Below, piece by piece: positions 10,920 through 23,204 of a DNA stretch of 64,000 bases. How positions within the stretch are numbered: the stretch's first letter is position 1; each line of letters begins with the position of its first letter. The stretch is from Pyrrhosoma nymphula (Eukaryota > Arthropoda > Insecta > Odonata > Coenagrionidae). A program made the position numbers and the translations under genes. Where the stretch lies: the NCBI GenBank assembly GCA_963573305.1, contig OY754337.1:68545094-68609093 (forward strand). Reading direction: 5' to 3'. Under the pieces are notes generated by a model, which saw only the letters and a list, made by a program, of their open reading frames with translations, searched no databases and was not told the DNA's origin.

Positions 10920-11110
10920 GGGTACGCTGGCTCACACTGCAGTGTGAACAGCAGATAGAGAAGTCTCGGTAGAGTTACTCTAAACCTTCAGAGAGAGAGA
11001 GAGAGTCTCGCGAGAGTAAAATTTCCCCCGAGTGTGAACAGTCTCTAGATTAAGTCTCGCTAGAGCAATCGAACTCTAGCTAGACTTTGCTCTACAGTGT
11101 ACACGTACCA
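10920..11110. repeat. Palindrome- and TCTAG-rich repeat
   Basis: Begins with the 16-base perfect palindrome TCACACTGCAGTGTGA (about 10931-10946), contains a (GA)n run and several CTCTAG/TCTCGCTAGAG motifs, and repeats GTGTGAACAG twice. It looks like the subterminal part of a small DNA transposon, but no clear termini or target duplication were found. Confidence 0.35.
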
Positions 11111-11369
11111 TTGTTCTGAAGACAATTTTAGTCGACTCTGTTTCCGGAGATCTTAATTTTCTACTCCAGTTTGGGGTTTACTACTTGGAGTCTGTTTCGG
11201 TTAAGTTTGTTAACGGTCTGCCACGATTTAAACAATGGTTTCCGCTCAATTACAGAAGTTAAAGCTCCATAAGTTTAATCAGTTCACATGAGGAGGTGAC
11301 CGACACCTGAGGTCATTTTTCCTGGAAAGATAGGTTGGCAGAATGGTCAGGAGAGGATTAATTTGGGAT

Positions 11370-11600
11370 TAGAAAAGGGATGGAGGGAAACCCGGCGTCG
11401 GCATTAACCTACTGATAACGAAAAGCGGCACAGTTTAACGTCCCGTCCCGCAGATGGATTACTGCAGTTGAAGTGTAGTTCAAACAGCACCAAGTATAAA
11501 TCGGGATTCCACCGATGAATGTCCACATTGGTGGGATTCGAACCCAGCCCATCGGGATAGAAAGCTAAGACTCTAGCCACGTCACCAATCCTATCACCCC
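11370..11600 (-). mobile_element. tRNA-derived SINE
   Basis: On the minus strand the head contains a B box, GGGTTCGAATCCC (11527-11539 region). It is preceded by an A-box-like ACGTGGCTAGAGTCTTAGC and followed by a body with GACGTTAAACTG. GGCGTCGGCATTAACCTA within the tail recurs in the 37.6 and 39.6 kb copies. Confidence 0.65.
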
Positions 11601-12770
11601 TCTACTTGCCCCACTATAATTATGTCATAATAAAATGGGAGGAGCACCAAAAATATAAGTCTAAAAATCAGCCCCACCGGATATTATTTCCTGCCTACGA
11701 ATTTACTCTCTTTATCCCAAATGTGTGCCGCAGATGTGCTGCAGGAGGTAAGGAAGCCACTAAACGTCAGGAAACGAAGTTTCTAGGAATGCATGGAGAA
11801 TGGGTGGTGAATAAAATCATTCGCCATTCAGGAAGTGGATTTGGCATTTGGATGTAGGACGTGCGATATGATAAACACACCAACACGTCACTCTTTAAGT
11901 CCTTCAGCTGGAGCCTCGTTTTCGTCAGTGCCAGATGTCATGAGATAAAGGAAACGTCGAAAGCGGTAATTTTTCCTCCTGTCAAAACTTTCCTGCATTG
12001 ATGTTGATGGCAATTCATTCAAATTATAAGAAGCTTAAGGGTCTGTTAGGTTATTTGTTCAGGAATGCTTCCGATGTAACTGAGTCTAGAAGAATACCAA
12101 TAATTCAACTGAACCTGTCGATAGCTGAGCTCATGTCGCGCTAGTTGACTACCAGGACTGCAGATGGGAACAACATCATTCGGGAAAAATTGAACCATCA
12201 CCAAACTAAATTCAGCTCAAGTCAAACGATCGCTACATACCCGAAGTATTAATCTCCAAACTGTAGCTTAAAATTAAGATTTGTGGAAATATTTTCAACA
12301 GGAATCCTAAACATCATTAGGAGTCATTAATCTAAAAATTGGTTTTATGTAGCGCTCAACTCCACTCTTATATCAGCTCATTCTTACATTAGTATTTCCT
12401 TTTAAATCCTTCATAATTCGCCTTGTATTCCATTTAGACATTCAAAGTAATTCTTACCATTCATTCCTTCCATTATTATTTACAAGAGTCTGCTGTGTCG
12501 CAAAATGTGCCCATTAAGTTTGCCTCTTCTTTGACGCAGAGTTTATAGTGAACATCATTCTCTCCAGAGAGACGAGGGGACGATGGGACGCTAGGCTCAT
12601 CAAATGAATACCAACTACCCTTGACAAAATAAAAAATATTCATCAAGAGAAAATTTCGCACCAACCCGCTGGCGTTTTAATATTTTTATTCCCTCACCAT
12701 CCGATTATTTGTTTACCGAAAGTGAAACTACGCAAAGTCTTCGTCAATTCGGATCCGGTAACTACGTCAT
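11600..12770. other. Unassigned stretch
   Basis: No gene or repeat family recognised. Confidence 0.4.
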
Positions 12771-12773
12771 TGA

Positions 12774-14347
12774 GGCCCCGTTTCCACTACTAACATTCTA
12801 CCATGGTTATTTCAGCCGTCATAACCTACATGCGTTCCAATTAGCTACTTCTAACCGTGGTAAAGCATCGTTTTGTGACGTAGCAATACCAGTGTAAAGG
12901 ACAATTGACGAACGATATTTAAAAGCGTACGACTTCTCGTCTTACGACCAGAAACTTATGTTATTAATATTATCATCACAATTGTGTTTTTCAATGATTA
13001 ATCTCGTTCTATACATGCACCTGTGAAGTATCAACCTTAATAATTATCGGTAAACTTAAATAATTGCAGTACAATCTAAATAATATAAGGATTTATAGGA
13101 ATATGAATTCATCTTTCGAACACTTGCTTTTCTGGACGCTTCATCATCAGATTTGCAGCCCATATTACATTTTAGCGAATTGATAATTCGTCTACCATTA
13201 TCGGGAACAAAAACATTAGCAAAATATACATTGTTTTCAGACTGTGGTACCCCATTGTCCATACGAAATGAAGGAACCTTTGATTATTTCACAAACATTT
13301 TCATTTCAGCTGCCGACTAAGGTTTCGACTTGTTAAGTCATTTTCAAAGGCTTGGTATTGAGTTAATAATTTGAAATCTCGGCCGACAAGCGAAATAAAA
13401 ATTATAAATAATAGTACCTATGTAAATAAGAAATAAAGGCCATGATAATGACTTCATAAATCGAAACCTAGTTCGGCATGTGAAAGAATTAATTATATTC
13501 TGGACTACATAACATTTCTCTAATTTCATATTATTATCGGTCATGTATAGATTCTCGATTAAAGGGTCCACGTCCCAAATATTAAAAAATCCTCCATTTC
13601 AAAAATGAAGGCGATGTCTAACCATTAACGATAGGTCGTAGTTAAATATTTATATATTAACTTATATTTATATAACTTATACTTATATAACAATATATTT
13701 TTAATATATATATATAGGTTATAAATGTTGAATGCTGACAGTGAAATATACCTATATGGATACTTAATGGTGATCCCCAAACGCTTATCATTTTCAAGGC
13801 ATTGACTTCATAAGTTGAAACATTGGTTGACAAGCGAAATTAGAAATAAAAATAATATGTAAAATAAAAATTAAGGCCTTGATAATGTCTTCGTAGGCCG
13901 AAGTCTTGGATAGGCAGTGAAACAAAGTAGTTTTGTAAACTAGACAAAATTTCCTTCATTTCATATTATTAGCGATATACTTGAATAGTGTAACCTACCC
14001 TTAATAAAATCTATCCTCTCTTTAACTACGCATGGCAACGTCTAATCACTTTTAACCATATCGGTCGTATATAAATATTTATTCTTTTTAATATTGTCTG
14101 CAGACGGTGAAACCGTGATCCCTCCACGCTTTCCGTGATTCAACTGTTTTCCTAACTAGGATTTTTACTAACATTGCGTTCCCATTACAAAAAGACACGA
14201 CGGTAACCACTATTCCCTGATCTTACGAGGGTAACTCAATGCTAGTAAGACTGTCTACCATGGTAGGCGTTTTCGAGCGTTTCCATTACTAGCATTACGC
14301 GGGTAGAGAGTTACCGTCGTAGAAATGTCAGAAGTGGAAACAGGGCC
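12774..14347. mobile_element. 1.57-kb non-autonomous element with Harbinger-like ends
   Basis: The left end reads GGCCCCGTTTCCACTACT and the right end, reversed, GGCCCTGTTTCCACTTCT, with matching subterminal ACATT(T)CTAC. It is flanked by a 3-bp TGA duplication (12771-12773 and 14348-14350). Three-base duplications and GGCC-type ends suggest the PIF/Harbinger superfamily. There is no coding sequence. The interior holds two degenerate copies of a ~450-bp unit (13330-13790 and 13790-14100), recognisable by GACAAGCGAAAT, AATTTCATATTATTA and TCGGTCGTA-type landmarks. Confidence 0.65.
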
Positions 14348-14349
14348 TG

Positions 14350-16040
14350 AGCTAGGCCTTATCTGATTTCCTGCGGAAAATTTTTTGACAAGAAACTTAA
14401 CCCAACGGATTTGAATATTGTGTCTTAGGCAGAATTAAAAAAAAATAATCTGATTCCATATCCTGGATATATCAATGAATTAAATTCTTCGAATGAAGTG
14501 GCACTCTTCGAATTCTGCCTATCATACAGGACTTGAACCCGTTTGGTCAAGCTTTTTTCAAAAACTTTAACTCTGACATATCGGCTTGTGCGATGCTATC
14601 TGGTTACTTGTGACGAAGAAAACCGGCCTCGTTATTGACAGACATCAATCCGAAGTTTTTGTTTACAGTAGCTCTTCACTCCGTTCCCTCTGCTATATCC
14701 CTTCATAGCTACGTATTTTAAGAATTCTTACGATTGTATTTATTTATTCCATCCTTGGTCTTCCTTGGTAATTCCTTTGATTCAGTTTTCATTTAACGTA
14801 CAGGTGTTTTCTGAAGGCTGTAATGCTTCTAAATGTGTACAATAAGTTTGTTCCTTCTACTTTATCGTTATCTTTCTTCTGTAACAACAGATTCCACTTA
14901 TTGTCTCCAACCTTTTGTAAACTTTTTTGTTTTCAGGGTAGTGATTGGACCCATTCCTCCTTTAATCTTACATGAGCAGTGCATCTTGATTGGCGATTCT
15001 CTCCATCCACTTGACCTACATCGCAATTCTATAGCAACGCATTTCCATCGGCTTTAATTTTCGTGAATTGCTTAGGGAGGTGAAATTAAGGTTACGCAAG
15101 CAGGTTGATCAAAGTCATAAGTCACCCTGCACTGTCGGACCTTGCAGTAGACTACCGACGAAATCACCGCTCCAGCCGATGCCACCTGTCCACTGTCCTT
15201 CTGCAGTCTCACAGAGCAGGGTACAAACGCAGGCCCTCACCTTGAGGCAGGCACCCACCATTCGCAAGAGGTATCCGGGTACGCAGAATATGTTCTCCAG
15301 TGCATCCAGCAAGTCTGTCAATTTTGCGGAGTGGGAGATATTTGTTACCACCAGAGCTACGGGTAGCACTACGCGGCGTTATCTAAGATCAATCATAAAG
15401 ATCCTGGGAAGAAGGTGTGATATAAATACAAGAGTTGGAGCTACTATATAACCGACATCCGGTAACCCTTCTTGCAATGCTCTCCACACAAGGATCAGTT
15501 ACCCAGATTCAGCTGAAAACGTAATTCCAATCACGTGTTTCGAAAACAGACTTTCGGAATGGTAAGATCCATATGTCCAGTTCAGATTCGCAGCAGAACC
15601 TCCTTAATTCAGGCACGGTAATTAGCTACTTACATCCAATACGACTTCCATACCAACCCTACCCCTTTGCGATTGATGTACGTGCCGAGAGCCAACAGTG
15701 ATTCAGACGGGTGATTTTTCGAAATCGCACCGACATGGAAGTACATGTACATACGTATTCCACCGAGTCGGAAGCTTTCCCCTGGAATAATAAAAGCAGC
15801 TGACCACCGCCCGTCGCCAGCTCTCTTCCGCCAGACTTAGCTTCTTCTTAGGTCGTCACTCAGTCACGCAGAAGGTTTCGTCATCCCACACATCCGCACC
15901 TCATTACAAATATTACACGTCCCCTCCAGAGTGTGAGGATCACGTGGGCTTAAAAAAATCTCTTGGTGTTCGGCTTATCATTCAAGTCACGTGGTCATTT
16001 TTCACATTAGATCTGGTACTTTCCCGGAGAACATGTTGTG
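14350..16040. other. Unassigned stretch with an anonymous 127-codon frame
   Basis: 15068-15451 (plus) is open for 127 codons in locally GC-richer DNA, with an 84-codon frame on the opposite strand. Neither resembles a family I know and neither has convincing splice or start context. The rest shows nothing. Confidence 0.3.
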
Positions 16041-16041
16041 G

Positions 16042-16204
16042 GAATCATTTCCTGGTTCTCCACCAGGTCAGGCTCTCCATACTAGCCGACGTTTCGATGC
16101 CCGACTCGTGTATCCTCATCAGGCCTGATAATGATGCACGAGTCGGGCGTCGAAACGTCGGCCAATATGGAGAGCTTGACTCGGAGGAGAGTCAGAGAAG
16201 AATT
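16042..16204. repeat. Foldback hairpin F1 with hammerhead-like core
   Basis: Two ~80-base arms pair imperfectly around a short loop near 16122. Each arm contains GACGTTTCG or its complement. On the minus strand the loop-side part of the left arm reads CTGATGA (16122-16116), one unpaired G, GAT, CACGAGTC, ATC, then GAAACGTCGG (from 16095). The right arm carries a decayed plus-strand version (CTGATAATG, then GAAAC at 16152-16156). Confidence 0.75.
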
Positions 16205-16819
16205 CCTGCATAATTTTTCACGTATTTGAAAGTTTAGGGATAGCAGCAATGTCGCTCAATTAATGGCTTTTGTGACGCGATAATTTTCAGGGATAGCGGT
16301 AATGATACGGATCCCTATCCCTTTATACATCATTTGAGCGCGACCCATTTTCCGTCCCTGACCACGTACGTGAATCTGGAATGCAAACCATTAGAGCGCA
16401 CCACAATAAATTGGGAAAATATGGAATGTAGTGCCACACAAGTAAGCTGCGTAAGTGTGATGGTGTGATAAGGTGATTTTTTTCAAATGAGGATCGAAAT
16501 CATTATGAAAATGATGCATGCAGAAAAGCAAATACGACGATGTGCTAGAGAAAACGATGGCTAAACCTATCACTGAAAAGCTACAAATCAAATGATCCAA
16601 GGACTAGTACGTAATAAAATTACCGTGTGAATCAAGCTTTAGCGACAAAATTCGGGGTATAAAGGAGAAGATTCACTCACCAACCTTGGAAAATCAAACA
16701 CTGTAGCCAGGTACTCAAGACCAAAGCTCCATTCACATACCCTAAAAATCCAGACGTAAACCTAAAAATGACTTACATGCCATTTCATTTACAGGTGACA
16801 AATACGCATTCTGTTTGAT

Positions 16820-17260
16820 ATACAACAAACCATTCCTTTCCACACCTTTTTTTCGAGCAGTAGACCTAAAATTACGGGGCGATAAGTGTGAGTATGAGTG
16901 AAACATGAACAATAATTGTACTTTTTCTATAAAATTACAATGTTATTTTCGCGAAAAAATGTTAATAAGAAGCAAATCCTTCCATGTAATCGAATAGTAA
17001 TAAAATATAGCAATCTTCTCATATAATTTATTGAGCTATTAGTTAATTTCTGCCATAATTAAGGTAAGAGTGTGTTAACTCAATAAAAGTGGCGCAGCAG
17101 TCGGTTGCTTTGGCTGAAATAATTGATCGTTAAAAATATATTCGTTGCTCTTTCGTTGTTTTTTTAATATCCAAGGAGTGTCATCAGAAAAAGTAGTAAT
17201 TTTAATATGACCCAGACAAAACGAAGGAATTTAGTATGGGAGCATTCTATTTATTGGCAC
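16820..17260. repeat. Interspersed repeat, copy 1
   Basis: Shares diverged but colinear sequence with 21330-21730: CAGTCGGTT, TCGGCTG/TTGGCTG, AATAATTG, AAAATATATTC, GTGTCATCA and GGAATTTAG appear in the same order in both. Unknown family, no coding content. Confidence 0.5.
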
Positions 17261-17970
17261 ATTAATTACATCTATTGCAATGTAGCCTTTGTACAGTACA
17301 TCAAGACATCAGTGTCCCAAACGCGGTAAAATATGAGCTCACCACATGCTTAACAATTTTATTTGCCGGTCTGAGAACGAGTCCATTAGAATCGTGTCCA
17401 TAAGAGGATCATTTTTTCTCGGATCATGCATGTTCTTGGTTTACAATTCTATAATCCTTTAATGCATATGTGAAACACAAGTGGGTAGGTTCCTCTCCAC
17501 GTAGACCTTCGTGAGTTCGTGATCAACCATCGTCTCTACCCTATTCAAAGCGTTGTGAGTTGTTAGGTAGTTACGTGAAAGTGATAAATAAGTGAAATAG
17601 ACTTAGCAAAAAATTTACAAATCAATTGAATTTTTTACAACTTTGGCTGTAAGGAAGCTAATAACTCTATCTGCTTAATTAAATAGTCTTTGCATTCGGT
17701 CGCTCACCAGTCACCATATCCTTTAATATGTACTGTCGTTTGCCATCGTTTCTGAAAGAGAGGCAAACAATTGAATCTCACGGAGAAACCGAAATCTCAT
17801 TTATTGCCTAATTTATGTCCAATGATTCCTGCTTAAAAATAGCCTTTACATCAACCTATCTGTGTAAATTAGATCAAAAGAATCAAACTTCATGTATTAA
17901 TTCTTTTTTCTTCTACATGCCTATTATTCCTAACTTCGACTATCTCGTCCGGTTTCGACGCTATGCCCGC
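17260..17970. other. Unassigned stretch
   Basis: No gene or repeat family recognised. Confidence 0.35.
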
Positions 17971-17975
17971 GTCAA

Positions 17976-18006
17976 TATAAATACAAACGGGCGGGTCGTG
18001 TCAGTC
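17976..18006 (+). promoter_or_regulatory. Possible TATA plus initiator core promoter
   Basis: TATAAATA at 17976-17983 is followed at a suitable spacing by TCAGTC at 18001-18006, the arthropod initiator consensus; the initiator A is 27 bases after the first T. A short frame beginning with ATG near 18019 follows, but no recognisable protein. Chance occurrence in AT-rich DNA is possible. Confidence 0.3.
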
Positions 18007-18448
18007 GAGGTAGTGGAATATGCGAAGTATAACTTTGCAACTGAACTGTGTCTCCGTTCCACGAAGTGAATTCACAAACTATCACCATAATAACCTGTAT
18101 AAAACCTATGCATTCACTTTAAGGTTGCTTACTATTTAAATAATTGGTTTTATTGAATCTTTCCTAATTTTATTTAGGGTGATTGAATGATTTAAGATGT
18201 AAATATTTACGTGTGCATCGAATTACTGTAAGTCTGATTCAAAGCATTACATATTCAACGCTCGTCTGTAATGGAGACAATATGGATTTCGCACAACCGT
18301 GAGAGTAATTACCGTGTTATATTTTCTCGTGCCATTCAAGCAAACCTTTAGGCTGAAGACATATCAATACCGTTAAGACCACTATTACAAGATTTTTTTA
18401 TATAAAACATGACACTGATATTGATACAATTTGAAACATGTCCAGTAA

Positions 18449-18454
18449 TTTATT
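18449..18454 (-). terminator. Polyadenylation signal of the TPR gene
   Basis: AATAAA on the minus strand, about 110 bases after the stop codon of the TPR gene. Confidence 0.6.
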
Positions 18455-18561
18455 AAACGTGTTCTACCGATCACGGCAGGTTTCGAAGTTACACCACTAG
18501 GGAGATGACCGTCTTCCCAAATAAAAACATGGACGTACATCCACTCTAAAGGGTAATTGTC

Positions 18562-19266
18562 TCACATCACTATGCATGAGTCGTTGGATTTGTTAAGACG
18601 TCTAATCTCGTCCATGAACTCTCTGTTCTTCAGCGTAAGCTCATGGTTCTTGCCTAAAACGCTCTTCATCTTCTCCTGAAGGCCTCGAAACATCTCCAAG
18701 GCGACGCCGTGTTCCCCAATGTGGAAATGTAGCGCAGCTATGCTCTGCTTCGTCACGAGGTTCCGTTTGTAATCCTCGCCGTGCAGGCGGACCTCCAGCT
18801 CGTACACCTCCTTGTATATCCTCAGCGCCTCCTCGTACCGGCCCATCTTGGAGAGGACATAAGCCATGTTGTCACGAGCGACCAGCGTCAGGTCCTCACC
18901 GTCGCCATGACATCGCTTGCTCCGATCGTAGACGTCACGGAACATCAGTAGGGCTTCGTTAAGGTTCCCCTGGCTCATGAGAGTCCACGCCATCTGGTGT
19001 CTCGTGGACAATGTCGAACTGTCATCTTCGCCCAGTAGCAGTCTTCGCTCCTCGTAAACCTCGCGAAACACGTCGAGGGCAACCTCGAACTCCCCGCGGA
19101 CCACGAGGGCGTTGCCGTTCTCCTGCATGGCGTTCAGGACCTTAATGTAGTCCGAATCGCTCGTCTCAGACACTCGATTCCCCCTACATGGTTGTATGTG
19201 TCTCAGGACGTCCAAGGTTTCCTTCGGAAACAGTCCCTCTTCTTCCGCGCCTTCTTCCTGAGCCAT
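18562..19266 (-). CDS. Kinesin-light-chain-like TPR protein with C-terminal CaaX box
   Basis: A 234-residue protein built of four tandem 42-residue tetratricopeptide repeats (residues 44-85, 86-127, 128-169, 170-211). Each has the G-x-[FLY]-x-x-A-L-x-x-[FY] helix pair and ends with a (L)G-x-x-x-x-x-T-type linker, the long TPR spacing of kinesin light chains and nephrocystin-3-like proteins. TPR arrays bind partner proteins. The last four residues, CIVM, fit a CaaX box, and methionine at the end favours farnesylation, so the protein may be membrane-tethered. The N-terminus is acidic. The ATG has good context (GACATGG) and lies 26 bases after a strong splice acceptor, so a 5' exon is expected. 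It is GC-rich against its AT-rich surroundings and has no in-frame break. The TPR call is sure; partner and role are unknown. Confidence 0.85.
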   Translation of the reverse strand: MAQEEGAEEEGLFPKETLDVLRHIQPCRGNRVSETSDSDYIKVLNAMQENGNALVVRGEFEVALDVFREVYEERRLLLGEDDSSTLSTRHQMAWTLMSQGNLNEALLMFRDVYDRSKRCHGDGEDLTLVARDNMAYVLSKMGRYEEALRIYKEVYELEVRLHGEDYKRNLVTKQSIAALHFHIGEHGVALEMFRGLQEKMKSVLGKNHELTLKNREFMDEIRRLNKSNDSCIVM

Positions 19267-19292
19267 GTCCCTCTCTGAGCCACGCCGAGGGT

Positions 19293-19310
19293 CTGAAACA
19301 GGAACGAGAA
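19293..19310 (-). promoter_or_regulatory. Splice acceptor upstream of the TPR coding exon
   Basis: The minus strand reads TCTCGTTCCTGTTTCAG (about 19309-19293), a polypyrimidine tract and AG. This places the exon start at 19292 and implies an upstream, probably non-coding, exon. Confidence 0.6.
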
Positions 19311-21330
19311 CGATCTTCTGAAATGGTTAAGAGTCCGGGACCCTAATTTCACCGGCTTCGTTCAGTCCGACATGACGCCTGAATCTAGGCTGAAAACTCG
19401 CCGAGAACGTATGAAATCAACCGCAGCTTCCGAGATATGCATTATGTGGGCCAATTTTATTTTTTTTCCAACTTCCAAACGCCTCAGTACGAAATATCTG
19501 CACTGGGGTGTCAGTGAAACGTGCCAAAATTCAGTAGAATCAAAGAATTCCCTACCCTGCCCACATGCGATTGAGTGTTGAAAATTTGCCCTCAAAATCA
19601 AGCTAAATCCGAAAAAATCATTCGAGATAAAATATACTTTTTGACTGAAAATTGCTCACCGATTTTAATATTTGTCGTCAACCAAACTACCAGGAAAAAA
19701 TAACACGCCGTAGGAAAATGTCATTCAATGTATGAAAATCCAAACCGGGGAATGACAACTTAAACTGACGCATCCGGCTACACACCACAATGGAGCTCCA
19801 ATCGGGGCTATATGAACTTCGATTAAAATTAGACCATCGATGGTTTTCTGACGATGATGTCATTTTTTTACTTATTCCTCTGTGAGAGGTATCAGGGTAT
19901 TTATTAAGCAGTCATAGGAAAAGTGCGGTAAATGTGCTCGCTGTCATCTTATGTCCGGCTTCGTAAAAGTTAGACATTTATTTCAAGTCCTATGTCACAT
20001 TTTAATAGCTACTTAGCCTTAATTTAAAATATCTATGCTCTTGCTGTAAATTAATTTCCAACATCTTCATGACCAATGAACACGACTTGAATCCAAATTG
20101 GATGGAATGAGGAGATTATTTAACAGAAAGTAGTAAAAGAAATTATGTAGGCATCTCATTGTCATGTGATCTAACATGATGTAGACTTAATTGGTTGGAA
20201 ACAATATGAGTCAATACCTTTGCCAATAAGCAATATACTTCGCATATTCATGTTTAAGTGCTCCCCATCGCGTCACTACCAACTGCCGTTTGCGCATACT
20301 AAGCAAGGTGCTACATATTGTTTTGAATCCAGATAAATCAATAATAAAACTCTCTTCACTTAGAATAAGCGTCCTTAGATTCCGTATCCATACATTGAGA
20401 TAACATCGTACTCCCAACGGTTTATGAATTGCAGCTGCTATCAGTTGCAATTCATTATTGTCTGAAATAGAATTCCTGTGCTAACCAAGATTTAACTATC
20501 ATAATAACCTTCTATTAGAAAAATCTTCCCTTAGCTCAGCGAGGGCATTGATAATCTTAGGGCTAGTGCTTTAAAAACAGATTACGATCGAAATACAGGT
20601 GTTCATGCCCTACGAGCATGTACACATTAGATGACGCGCGAAGTCTATTGAATAGACTCCGGATAAAAGAAAATTGGGCAAATAGTAGGACGCAATATTG
20701 CTAGTATGCGGTATGGCATGTAGTAGTTGTAAAGAAGTCTGGAGCCCAATAGGCCCCTCACCCTAGCGATTATTATCCCTCCTGTCAGCTCTAGGTTTTT
20801 TTTGGCATACGGTTCCTAGCGGACTGAAATTATTTTTCTCTGCATCGAATTCCTTGTTGCCTATTACTGCCCCAGTACACCTGCAGCTTATATTTCGGAA
20901 TTTTACACACGCTCTAATCCTATTTGCTATGAGCAAAAGAAATGTTATTTGGCACTCTAAAACTTCATTATTTATCAGGAGATGAACGTTTTTAACTATT
21001 ATCAAATAGGAGTTCATTATCTATGCGTTTACTAATAGCCACCACAGTCATCCACCCCATAAAAATAACAAAATGGATCACTTTGACGAATAGTCTCCCC
21101 GCCTCTCTTGAATTTGAGACTTGTCTTAATGGAATGTTTTTTGCGGGAACGGCTGTGGAGCGTGCTTAAGGAGAGAAAAGAGATTAATATAGTTAACACG
21201 CGAGTAGAGAGATATAAGGAATCAAATTACGCGGACGCACATGATAAAGAAGGTAGTGTAGATACAGCCTGGGGTAGCATGCTAACCCATTGCAAATCCA
21301 TCTCATGGTGGTTACACCATGAAATGACTT
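19310..21330. other. Unassigned stretch
   Basis: No gene or repeat family recognised. Upstream exons of the TPR gene may lie here but cannot be identified. Confidence 0.35.
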
Positions 21331-21730
21331 AAATTCATTTTATTCATGTTATAGCTACTCACAAAGAAGCACGTCCTTTGTTTGATATGACCAACAACAT
21401 TATAAAATTCCATTCTACGTTTTTTTGTTATTGAACTTGAAATTACAGCGTTAACTGCGAGAATAGGTGACACATTTTTTGATTTATTGGTAAATCACTG
21501 CTACATTTAAAGTCAAAATGCGTTAGTAGTAATATTGCTACAGTCGGTTTCTTCGGCTGGAATAATTGTTCATTAAAATATATTCTTCGAACAATATGCA
21601 TATTTTTGTGCCTTCATTTTGTTTTTTATAGCCAAGTCGTGTCATCAATGAAATCAGTATTATTTACACAAAATAGACAAAAAGGTGGAATTTAGAATGA
21701 GTTTTGACTCGAACAGTCGCATCGGGAAGT
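21330..21730. repeat. Interspersed repeat, copy 2
   Basis: Partner of the 16820-17260 repeat, same orientation. Aligned landmarks include CAGTCGGTTTCTTCGGCTGG and GTGTCATCA. Confidence 0.5.
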
Positions 21731-22930
21731 CACTTTAATGAAATAGTTGCGGTTAGCTCACGCAGTAGAAACCCTCCACACAAGATATGGTAGCATAATT
21801 GTTATAAATAAATTATACCTGCAGGAAGTGGCAGACACCGCATCTCTTGCGCGACTAATAACGGACTGGCATTGCATCAATTCTCACGCCATATTTTTGC
21901 TTTGACAGCATATATTTTTACTTATTTTTTAGTGAAACGTACTGAGAATTTACTGCAATTTTTCAGCTTTCGAAATATGAGGATTTATTCCATCAGATTT
22001 TACAAAAATCGACCACCGCGGGGCGGTGGATCGATACCAATTAGGAAGTTAGGCCAAAGCATATGGTCAGAAGAATGGAGGAGAAACCACGGGGAAAGAT
22101 GAAGAAATTTTGGGAGGAGAAGAGAAAAACGAAAAAGCAACCTAATTGTTTCTCGCGGTTAACAGAAGGCCAAACTAGAAAATGAAGAAGATAGTAGCTG
22201 GATTTATTGATTTATTAATAGTTTAATATTACTCTCGCTGGCCGAAATCCAGTTGGGTTTCGAAAACGAAATGAGAACCGGAGTATTTCAGAACCCGTCC
22301 ATTTGGATTAAGAGTACACTAAAGTATATATGAGCGGTAAGCCGGTAACCGTAGTGCTAAGACTTATCACCACGGATCAAGGGTGAAAACTTTACATCCG
22401 TGGTTTTAACGTTACCAAAGCCCAAATTGGTGCCACCGTTTTATTGGCAATGATAGCAAAAATGACTTTTGGCAAAGTATATGAATCAGCACTAACACAA
22501 TACCGTATTAGGTTTTCCCCTCCAGACTAACATGGGGTGCAAACTAATGAAAGGAAGAAACGTAGACATAGGAATACCATCTTGACTGAATACAAGCATC
22601 GTGGCAGGTAGACCCTAATTAAAAAAGTCTTTTTCTAGGTTTCGCAATCCGATCTTAAATAAATAAAGGAGAGCATTCATTTAAACGATATGTTTTTCTG
22701 CAGTTAGAGACTGGGGTTATCTTCAAAATGTTTTGTGTGAATGTCATCACGAATGTTTTTCTTCCACCATCGAATGAAATCACGGAATATTCCCCTAGTG
22801 AATTCATGGAGGGGAAGGATAATAAATAACATCGTGGCAAACGTTCACTTAACTTTTTTTTGACTCTCCCAGAAATATCGCATTCCCATCAAAATATCAA
22901 AAACTTGAGACTGCGTCAATAAGCAAAAAC
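21730..22930. other. Unassigned stretch
   Basis: No gene or repeat family recognised. Confidence 0.35.
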
Positions 22931-22950
22931 ATGATTCCATATTTTTTTCT

Positions 22951-23014
22951 TATTTCAGGAGATATAGGTCAATAAATAGGAGATATAGGTTTATATACCT
23001 ACATCTCCTGAAAG
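22951..23014. repeat. Small hairpin
   Basis: TTTCAGGAGATATAGGT on the left is complementary, with one mismatch, to ACCTACATCTCCTGAAAG on the right. AGGAGATATAGGT is also repeated directly inside the loop. Confidence 0.6.
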
Positions 23015-23178
23015 AAGAAGACATACAGCATCATAAAAAAGAGGTCATGAAGAATAATTATCTAGAAACATGATTATGATTGAAAAACAAAAGAGTGAAA
23101 TTCACGTCAACGGGGTAAAAACTTTATGTAAACTAAAAACACACACGCACTGGCTCACTCACCCAGCAGACACGTCAA

Positions 23179-23190
23179 GGGGGGGGGGGG
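23179..23190 (+). repeat. Poly-G run
   Basis: About 11-12 consecutive G; its length may be uncertain in the assembly. Confidence 0.8.
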
Positions 23191-23204
23191 TCCCAATCGG
23201 ATGC

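Noticed and set aside
15068..15451. 127-codon plus-strand frame and an 84-codon frame on the other strand in GC-richer DNA
   Set aside because: No recognisable motif, no convincing splice sites or start, and both strands open equally; most likely chance.
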